Assembly: GCA_013696385.1 (NCBI GenBank)
Contig: JACCYR010000129.1
Span: 1-12,808 of the forward strand
Length of the DNA stretch: 12,808 bases
Direction: 5' to 3'
Source: Acidobacteriota bacterium
GTDB lineage: Bacteria; Acidobacteriota; Blastocatellia; Pyrinomonadales; Pyrinomonadaceae
Shown: piece after piece, positions 7,771-12,808 of the stretch
Layout of the letters: the number at the start of each line of letters is the position of its first letter
Position numbering within the stretch: position 1 is the stretch's first letter
The notes under the pieces: model-generated
Told to the model about the DNA's origin: nothing
The model's input: only the letters and a program-made list of their open reading frames with translations
Database searches by the model: none
Program-made: the position numbers and the translations under genes

Positions 7771-9153
7771 TTGAGCAATAATTTGAATCTTAGTGCAAAA
7801 AAAAACCTTAAGTCGGTTCACATAACCAACTATTACCATAAAAATTCGGGCGGCATCAGCACGTCTTACAATAATTTACTTGCCGCCGCCGGTCGTCATA
7901 AACGTTATATGCGTCTGATTGTGCCGGGCGAAACTGAAGCCGTTGAACAAATCAACGATTTTGCCAAAATTTACTACGTTCCGGCTAAAACTTCGCCGGT
8001 TTTTGACAAACGCTATCGCGTGATGATGCCGTGGCAATACATGGCGGACGGTTCAATCATTCGCAAGATTCTGCTCTCTGAAATGCCTGATATAATCGAA
8101 GTTACTGACAAATATACGCTCAGTCTGATCGGTGCTATGATTCACCGAAATAAGTTTAAACAACTCGGCAGACCGATGCTCGTGCATTTTTCCTGCGAAA
8201 GAATGGACGACAACATCGGCTCATTTTTGGCGCGTGGAAAATTCGCTGAATGGATTTCAAGATGTATTATGGGAAATTACAATTTTCCTTCGTTTGATTT
8301 TCATATCGCCAATTCACCATATACGGCAGAAGAGTTTTATCGTTCGGTCAAAAAAGAAACAAATCCATATCGCCAAGATTGGTTTATTAATCTTTGTTGG
8401 CGATTTTTCAGGTCTCCGCGAGTGGCAATTGAAGAAAGGATTTTCGTTTGTCCGCGTGGTGTTGACATCAAGGAATTTTCCCCGACGAGAAAATCCGACG
8501 CGGTAAAACGCGAAATGCGGCAAAAAACAAATATCCCTGAAGACGCGATTATTCTGCTGTATGCGGGCAGAATTTCGCCGGAAAAAAATATCGGATTATT
8601 GCCTGAAATGATGGAAGTTCTCGCCAAAGATGAGAAAGATTATCGCTTGCTAATTGCGGGTGCAGGACCAAAAGCCGAATGGCTGCGGGAACAAACCGAA
8701 GCGCGTATCCCGAATAAAATTATCCAACTCGGACATCTCGACAAAGAAACTCTGGCAAATTATTACGCCAACTGCGATATTTTCGTGCATCCGAATCCGC
8801 GTGAGCCGTTCGGCATCGCGCCGCTCGAAGCGATGGCTTCCGGTGTTCCGACAGTTGCGCCAAATGCGGGCGGACTTTTGTCGTATGCGACCAACAAAAA
8901 TATGTGGCTATGCACTCCGATAGCGGAAAATTTTGCCGCCGCGATTAGTGAAATCATCGAAAATCCCGAACTAACAAAGAAAAAAATTGTCAATGCTTTA
9001 GAGACTGCTAAACAAAACACGCGCGAGGTTTCAACCGATTTTTTAATTGCGACTTATGATAAGTTATACGAAGATTTTCAAAAGCGGAACGAACTTTTTA
9101 CCAATAGGGAGAAATCGGCAAATTTTGATTTTGTGAAAGAAATTATAAAATGA
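7771..9153 (+). CDS. GT4-family glycosyltransferase
   Basis: A 460-residue GT-B enzyme of family GT4. The N-terminal domain begins VHITNYYHKNSGGIST, the glycine-rich SGG being typical for the acceptor side. The donor domain has CPRGVDIKEFSP, LLYAGRISPEKNIGLLPEM, LIAGAGPKAEWL and PREPFGIAPLEAMASGVPTVAPNAGG. The EX7E pair is intact (Glu345, Glu353), unlike the first enzyme, so the two are not recent duplicates. A less usual stretch rich in Trp/Phe/Arg (about 205-228, QDWFINLCWRFFRSP) sits before the donor domain and could touch the membrane. The start is TTG at 7771, four bases after the preceding stop, with no strong Shine-Dalgarno; TTG 7783 is possible. Translational coupling to the membrane protein is likely. 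Substrate unknown. Confidence 0.87.
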   Translation: MSNNLNLSAKKNLKSVHITNYYHKNSGGISTSYNNLLAAAGRHKRYMRLIVPGETEAVEQINDFAKIYYVPAKTSPVFDKRYRVMMPWQYMADGSIIRKILLSEMPDIIEVTDKYTLSLIGAMIHRNKFKQLGRPMLVHFSCERMDDNIGSFLARGKFAEWISRCIMGNYNFPSFDFHIANSPYTAEEFYRSVKKETNPYRQDWFINLCWRFFRSPRVAIEERIFVCPRGVDIKEFSPTRKSDAVKREMRQKTNIPEDAIILLYAGRISPEKNIGLLPEMMEVLAKDEKDYRLLIAGAGPKAEWLREQTEARIPNKIIQLGHLDKETLANYYANCDIFVHPNPREPFGIAPLEAMASGVPTVAPNAGGLLSYATNKNMWLCTPIAENFAAAISEIIENPELTKKKIVNALETAKQNTREVSTDFLIATYDKLYEDFQKRNELFTNREKSANFDFVKEIIK

Positions 9154-9177
9154 TCTGTCGGTTATCCGTTGTTCGTC

Positions 9178-9214
9178 GTCAGTTGCCAATTGCAACTGAC
9201 TACTGACTACTGAC
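9178..9214. repeat. Palindrome plus TACTGAC tandem repeat
   Basis: A 9-bp perfect inverted repeat (GTCAGTTGC, 9178-9186, loop CAATT, GCAACTGAC, 9192-9200) is followed directly by two copies of TACTGAC (9201-9214). Upstream lies GGTTATCCGTTGTTCGTCGTC (9160-9180), of similar low-complexity composition. It occupies nearly the whole gap between the second glycosyltransferase and the ABC permease and ends four bases before the latter's ATG. This style is familiar from dispersed intergenic repeats in bacterial genomes. Confidence 0.6.
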
Positions 9215-9218
9215 AAAA

Positions 9219-10313
9219 ATGCTCGAATTAGTTTTAGCCAACTTAAAAACTCGCCCGTTTCGCACCTTGATAAGCGTTATCGGTGTCGCGTTAGGCGTTG
9301 TTCTAGTCATTCTTTTTACAGGTTTGGCGCGTGGTGTGTCAGACGATATGGCAAAACGTGCTTTTAACTTGGAAGCAGAAATTATTTTCACCCGTCCGGG
9401 CGCAATGGAATTGCAAAGTTCAAACGCCAATGTCAATACCGCTTACGCCGAACGATTGCTTGAAATCGAAGGTGTTAAATTAACCGTTCCCGTTATTCGC
9501 TACATCACGCCGAATACAAAAGCGCGTTGGGGTTTGGAGCAGATTGACGGCGTGGATTGGTCGCCGTTTGCCGAGATGAATAATATACAAATCGTGCAAG
9601 GTCGCGCCGCAGCCGATGATGAAGTCGTTTTGGATGAGCGCAAAATGCGCGATGACAATTACAAACTCAATGACACAATCGAACTTTTCGGCAGAAATTA
9701 TAAAATTGTCGGCGTTTTCGCGCCGCCTTCCGGCGCAAGAATAAAAATGTCTTTGGCGGCAATGCAGAACGCTCTGGAATCGCCCGGCAAATCCACATAT
9801 ATTCTGGTCAAACTCAAAGACGGCGCGGATATTGACGAGGTTACCGCCCGCATCAACGAGCTGCTTCCGGGCAATAAAATAAATCTAACGCGCGATTTGA
9901 TAATTGACGCTGAAGAACGCATTCCGTCTTTGAAGACATTTTTGCGCGTTCTGGTCGGACTCGGCGCGTTTGTCAGCACGATTTTCGTTCTGCTTTCGAT
10001 GTATACGACGATTACCGAACGGCGCAAGGAAATCGGCATCTTGAAATCTTTGGGAGCATCAAAATCTTTCATCATCAAAGTCATCGAAGGCGAAGCGTTG
10101 ATGATTGGCGTTTTCGGCGTTCTACTCGGTTTTGCGGTTTCGTTTATCGCCGCTTTTCTGATTCAAAAACAATTTGATTTGCAATTTGAATTTAGCAAAG
10201 GCTGGATTATCACCGCGATAATTATCGCCATTGGCGGAAGTCTTTTCGGTGCGCTTTATCCGGCGTGGCGTGCGTCGGACATTGACCCGGTTTTGGTTTT
10301 GATGAATGAGTAA
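9219..10313 (+). CDS. ABC transporter permease, MacB/FtsX type
   Basis: A 364-residue inner-membrane protein. The first helix is at about 15-38, followed by a soluble extracytoplasmic domain (about 39-240, MacB_PCD-like with VVLDER, YKIVGVFAPP and MSLAAMQ) and the C-terminal FtsX core with three helices (about 242-264, 293-315, 328-349). The cytoplasmic loop ERRKEIGILKSLGASKSFI (268-286) is the usual coupling segment, and the end YPAWRASDIDPV is typical. Such permeases are mechanotransmission subunits working with an ATP-binding protein; LolCE, MacB and FtsX are relatives. No ATPase gene lies in this window, so the partner must be elsewhere or beyond a family-specific arrangement. The ATG is fixed by N-terminal similarity; the Shine-Dalgarno is absent or poor, and the palindromic repeat ends four bases before it. 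Confidence 0.88.
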   Translation: MLELVLANLKTRPFRTLISVIGVALGVVLVILFTGLARGVSDDMAKRAFNLEAEIIFTRPGAMELQSSNANVNTAYAERLLEIEGVKLTVPVIRYITPNTKARWGLEQIDGVDWSPFAEMNNIQIVQGRAAADDEVVLDERKMRDDNYKLNDTIELFGRNYKIVGVFAPPSGARIKMSLAAMQNALESPGKSTYILVKLKDGADIDEVTARINELLPGNKINLTRDLIIDAEERIPSLKTFLRVLVGLGAFVSTIFVLLSMYTTITERRKEIGILKSLGASKSFIIKVIEGEALMIGVFGVLLGFAVSFIAAFLIQKQFDLQFEFSKGWIITAIIIAIGGSLFGALYPAWRASDIDPVLVLMNE

Positions 10314-10320
10314 ATTTAAG

Positions 10321-10455
10321 CTAGCCGAACGATATCATTTTAAGGAGTAAGAAAACCATAACAATAATTTTATTTAAGTTGTTCCGTTCAAAAGTGTAGA
10401 TTGCCGCCAGAATCAAAAAGATCGCAAGTATTTTTCCGATAACTTTGATATTTAT
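10321..10455 (-). CDS. Possible 44-residue hydrophobic protein with ATA start
   Basis: On the minus strand an open frame begins at a non-standard ATA (10453-10455) four bases after AAAGAGG (10460-10466), with an in-frame TAA just upstream. If the first codon is read as Met the product is NIKVIGKILAIFLILAAIY, then TFERNNLNK and a second hydrophobic run IIVMVFLLLKMISFG: basic N-terminus, hydrophobic segment, charged loop, hydrophobic segment, ending at TAG 10321. The pattern is plausible for a tiny membrane protein, but the start is irregular (perhaps ATG mutated to ATA) and AT-rich DNA yields such runs by chance. Confidence 0.25.
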   Translation of the reverse strand: MNIKVIGKILAIFLILAAIYTFERNNLNKIIVMVFLLLKMISFG

Positions 10456-10531
10456 AGAACCTCTTTATTTTGGAATGAGATGTTTTTACATTAGACCTTT
10501 TGAGATTGAATGTCTAGTCTTTCTGCTTTAG

Positions 10532-10537
10532 TATAAT
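10532..10537 (+). promoter_or_regulatory. TATAAT -10-like box
   Basis: Perfect TATAAT about 30 bases before the ATG of the 34-codon ORF. The best -35-like element, TTGAAT (10506-10511), is 20 bases away, longer than the normal 16-18, so the promoter is uncertain. Confidence 0.25.
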
Positions 10538-10566
10538 GTAAGCAAGTTTCGCTTTGTTTCCAAGAT

Positions 10567-10671
10567 ATGAAATCTGAACAACTCGTCCTTGACGCAGTAA
10601 AGCAAAAAACTGCATCGAAAAAACAAGGCATTTTGCAAATCTTTATCAACAATATATCGAGCTTTTTTTGA
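10567..10671 (+). CDS. Possible 34-residue peptide
   Basis: ATG-started frame of 34 codons ending at TGA: basic, Lys/Gln-rich first part (KSEQLVLDAVKQKTASKK), then QGILQIFINNISSFF. There is no Shine-Dalgarno before it and no recognisable family. Support comes only from the TATAAT box upstream. It may equally be noise or part of a small RNA. Confidence 0.15.
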   Translation: MKSEQLVLDAVKQKTASKKQGILQIFINNISSFF

Positions 10672-10764
10672 TAGTTTTTTGATTCAATTTATCGGAAAAT
10701 TGCCTGTTCGGGTTTTTAGTGTGTTTTGTGGAAAGAAAAAATCCGCGTTTACCTGCAGCTAAAT

Positions 10765-12216
10765 TTATTCTTTCTCAATAATCTCGCTGATTTCTCTTTG
10801 TAAAAATTTTCTTTCCACCAACAAGCGCAAAAACAATGCTCTTTGCCGAACCAGAAACCACGCCGCTTTTATCCAGATTTGCATATCAATCAGCGTTTCA
10901 AACGAGCGCAAAGCAATGTAACCGCAGATGACAAGAAGCGGAATTGAGAGAAACGCAAACTGCCAGCCGAAAAAGTAAAAAACAATTGCGGCAAAAATCA
11001 GCCACGTCAGCGGCATAAAAATACAGGCGGCGAGAATTTTTGAAGTCGAACCGGCAGCGTCCGCACCGTGCGTCGTTACCATCTGACCGAGCAGATTGGA
11101 AAAAAGATATGCGGGCGAATGAATAATCGCGCCGATGATCGCCAGTGGCGCAAACAGAAGTAAAACCAAAATGCGCAAAATTAAGTAACGAAAAATATAC
11201 GCCGTCGGGTGCTGCAAAACCGACAAACTTTCGACAGTCAAACCGCTAGTTTGCAGATTGCTTTCGTATTTTTCAACCTTTTCGCGCAGCTTTTCCATCT
11301 TTGCGGGATTGCTTTGCCCCAACAATTTATATTTCTCCGCCAAATCTTGAAGCCGCAAAAAAGTCTGTGTCAACGTCTGTTTGAAAATCAGATTTTCGTA
11401 GACGGACGAAAAAAGGGCTTCGGCTCTGATGACGGTTTCGAGTTCTTCGGTATTTTCGAGATTGAGCGTAACATTTTGCAGAGCGTCTTCGATTTTCTGC
11501 GTCAATTGCAAAACTTCATCGCGTGGTGGTTCGCCGTTTTCGTCGAGTTCGACGGGTTCGACATCAAACATTTCACCGTAATGAATCAATGCTTCGCTGC
11601 GAAACGCGGTTTTTGAAGTGTAATAAAGCCCGACTGCCATTATTTTCAAGCCGTTTTCAACCAATTCATTATTGGCTTTGCCGACGGCTAACGCGCCGAG
11701 CGCGATTCGCGCCGCGCCGGTTTTAATCGGCTGAAGTTTGATTTCGTTGTGCGAAATGCCTTCGGGAAAAATCGCAATACAGCGACCACGCGCCAGAAGT
11801 TCTTCGCAATTTTGAAAAGTGAATTGATTTTTTGCTCTGTCCGCGCCCGCATCAATCCGCCGAAACACCGGCAACGCCTCGATTAACCGCAAAAGATAGC
11901 CGCCGATTGGAATATCGAAAAGCGTAGATTTGGCGAGAAAGGAAACGCGGCGCGGTAAGCTGACAAAGACAAGTCCGGGGTCAACTAAACCGTTCGGATG
12001 ATTAAGAACAAAAATTATTGCGCCGTCTTTCGGGACTTTATCCACTCCGGCAGCCTCGATGCGGCGAAAGAAAAGACGCAGCGCGACACAAATAAAAGCG
12101 TGAAACAGCTGACGCGCAAAAGTACCTTTGCCGAGATAAACCATCTGCCACAGGCGCAAAGTTTTAACCGTTTCTGGCTGTTCTAAATGTTGTTTTTGTT
12201 GGTCTAAATTTTTCAA
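10765..12216 (-). CDS. PlsC-type glycerol-phosphate acyltransferase with C-terminal membrane domain
   Basis: A 483-residue protein. The PlsC domain (about 55-245) has NHPNGLVDP with His73 and Asp79 (an HX5D spacing, as in yeast Gpt2/Sct1-like and related LPLAT proteins rather than the common HX4D), FPEGIS (150-155) and the GLYYTSK block near 200. The first helix is about 38-50. After the enzyme domain comes a long helical, charged region (about 250-335) and then hydrophobic segments at about 342-372 and 398-440. The reaction expected is acyl transfer to glycerol-3-phosphate or lysophosphatidate at the inner membrane; which one is unclear. The start is TTG at 12216, without a Shine-Dalgarno; an in-frame TAA lies two codons upstream, so it cannot be longer at the N-terminus, but Met25 is possible. 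It may contribute lipid to the neighbouring glycosyl pathway, by inference only. Confidence 0.87.
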   Translation of the reverse strand: MKNLDQQKQHLEQPETVKTLRLWQMVYLGKGTFARQLFHAFICVALRLFFRRIEAAGVDKVPKDGAIIFVLNHPNGLVDPGLVFVSLPRRVSFLAKSTLFDIPIGGYLLRLIEALPVFRRIDAGADRAKNQFTFQNCEELLARGRCIAIFPEGISHNEIKLQPIKTGAARIALGALAVGKANNELVENGLKIMAVGLYYTSKTAFRSEALIHYGEMFDVEPVELDENGEPPRDEVLQLTQKIEDALQNVTLNLENTEELETVIRAEALFSSVYENLIFKQTLTQTFLRLQDLAEKYKLLGQSNPAKMEKLREKVEKYESNLQTSGLTVESLSVLQHPTAYIFRYLILRILVLLLFAPLAIIGAIIHSPAYLFSNLLGQMVTTHGADAAGSTSKILAACIFMPLTWLIFAAIVFYFFGWQFAFLSIPLLVICGYIALRSFETLIDMQIWIKAAWFLVRQRALFLRLLVERKFLQREISEIIEKE

Positions 12217-12256
12217 AGAAATTTATAAAAACATAAGTTACAAGTTATGGAAAAAG

Positions 12257-12270
12257 TTCACCGCAGAGGA
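12257..12270 (+). repeat. CACCGCAGAGGA-type dispersed motif
   Basis: TTCACCGCAGAGGA recalls a short sequence (caccgcagaggcgcagag) scattered in intergenic regions of many bacterial genomes. Here only one partial copy is present, joined to the palindrome, so the call rests on recollection of such repeats. Confidence 0.3.
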
Positions 12271-12278
12271 CGAAGTTC

Positions 12279-12330
12279 TGAGTTCCAACTTTAGTTGGCT
12301 TTTGGTAAAGCCAACTAAAGTTGGAACTCA
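12279..12330. repeat. 24-bp perfect palindromic element
   Basis: Perfect inverted repeat with arms 12279-12302 and 12307-12330 and a TGGT loop. Each arm itself has nested symmetry (CCAACTTTAGTTGG). It resembles REP-like or BIME-like intergenic elements. On either strand no T-run follows the stem, so it does not look like an intrinsic terminator. It sits between the acyltransferase start and the truncated transporter. Confidence 0.85.
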
Positions 12331-12362
12331 AAACGCTCCCGTAAATCTAAATTTGATTTGCT

Positions 12363-12611
12363 CTAGGCAAACGAAAAACAAAGCGCATACGTAAAAAGAA
12401 AAAAAGCGGAAAACCAATTTCCGCCTTTCGTTAGCGTTTCTTTTTTGCCGAAAACTAAACTGATTATAAAAAGCGCAACCGCGCCTGAAATCAGCCGAAC
12501 CACCGTAAAACTCGCTGCGTCAATCGCTTGTGTGCCAAGCGCAAGCTGACATAAAATTGAATTAAAGGCAAAGGCGATTAAGGCAAAACTCGTGTAAAGA
12601 ATTATTTTCAT
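12363..12611 (-). pseudogene. Truncated EamA/DMT family transporter
   Basis: An 82-residue frame matching the N-terminus of EamA (DMT superfamily) transporters: the first helix (about 2-22), ALGTQAIDAASFTVVRLISGAVALF (about 25-49, the usual second-helix region) and a third partial helix FFLFTYALCFSFA, then TAG. Family members are about 290-300 residues with ten helices, so about 70% is missing and no remaining frame lies between here and the acyltransferase start. The sequence was probably cut by deletion or element insertion; the palindrome begins 33 bases past the stop. The ATG at 12611 lies 12 bases after the RraB-like stop, so the remnant is likely transcribed with it. Not expected to be functional. 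Confidence 0.75.
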
Positions 12612-12623
12612 TCAAACAAAACT

Positions 12624-12808
12624 TTATTCGATTACATCGTCGTCCAGTTCATCGTCTTCCTCGTCATAAACTCCGACTTCGCCGAATTCCCAACCGTCGT
12701 AGACGGCAATTTTATATTCTTCGGCAAGTTTTGAAAACTCGATGTTTCTTTCCGCCAAAGACTGCGGCGTGTGCGTTTCAACCTTGTCAACATGCAGCAG
12801 ATTCTCGC
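12624..12808 (-). CDS. RraB-family protein, C-terminal part (5' end off window)
   Basis: The last 61 codons of a minus-strand gene that enters from the right edge. The frame reads ENLLHVDKVETHTPQSLAER, then NIEFSKLAEEYKIAVYDGWEFGEVGVYDEEDD and an acidic tail. The LAEEYKIAVYDGWE element and the very acidic C-terminus are like the ends of RraB proteins, which bind and inhibit ribonuclease E in Escherichia coli. The catalytic partner is not in this window, and because only the C-terminus is visible the assignment is by resemblance. It is followed after 12 bases by the truncated EamA gene, probably in one transcript. Confidence 0.6.
   Translation of the reverse strand, partial: ENLLHVDKVETHTPQSLAERNIEFSKLAEEYKIAVYDGWEFGEVGVYDEEDDELDDDVIE

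Larger units (their letters stand above)
10314..10764. other. 451-bp intergenic region
   Basis: AT-rich stretch between the convergent permease and acyltransferase genes. It contains no known RNA gene that I can identify and no clear terminator for either gene. It holds one possible minus-strand tiny ORF (10321-10455), a TATAAT box (10532-10537) and a 34-codon plus-strand ORF (10567-10671), given separately. An AAGGAG at 10342-10347 on the plus strand has no usual start codon behind it. Confidence 0.5.

Noticed and set aside
12279..12330. Palindrome as an intrinsic terminator
   Set aside because: Neither strand has a T-run directly after the stem.

Overview
The window looks like chromosomal DNA of a fairly AT-rich bacterium. 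Protein families and style (a DUF5916 outer-membrane-type protein with an N-terminal CBM9-like domain, a long DUF4097 adhesin-like protein, an FtsX/MacB-type permease, an EamA transporter fragment, an RraB-like protein) fit Acidobacteriota, perhaps a low-GC Blastocatellia relative. This assignment is inferred from protein flavour only; there is no rRNA or marker gene here.

Layout: (1) Positions 1-4090 hold two minus-strand genes for envelope proteins: a DUF5916/CBM9-like protein whose 3' part runs off the left edge, and behind it a DUF4097 beta-solenoid protein. (2) A 292-bp divergent intergenic region leads to a plus-strand block at 4383-10313: a PHP-domain metallo-phosphoesterase closed by a strong hairpin terminator, then a GT4 glycosyltransferase, a seven-helix membrane protein, a second GT4 glycosyltransferase and, after a palindromic repeat, an orphan MacB/FtsX-type ABC permease. 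(3) A 451-bp mostly non-coding stretch follows, with a possible very small membrane-protein ORF and a TATAAT-like box. (4) The right part is again minus strand: a PlsC-type acyltransferase with a C-terminal membrane extension, a large perfect nested palindrome, an EamA/DMT transporter cut to 82 residues, and the C-terminal end of an RraB-like protein at the right edge.

How the genes may work together: the phosphoesterase, two unlike GT4 enzymes and the membrane protein are the most system-like part. The 4-nt gap between the membrane protein and the second glycosyltransferase argues for coupled expression. A membrane glycolipid or glycoconjugate pathway is a reasonable hypothesis, and the nearby acyltransferase also acts on lipids, but no substrate can be read from the sequence. 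I see no CRISPR array, tRNA, rRNA, insertion sequence or phage gene. No clear undescribed defence-like system is present; the less ordinary signals are the palindromic repeats at gene borders, the truncated transporter and the GT/membrane-protein cluster.
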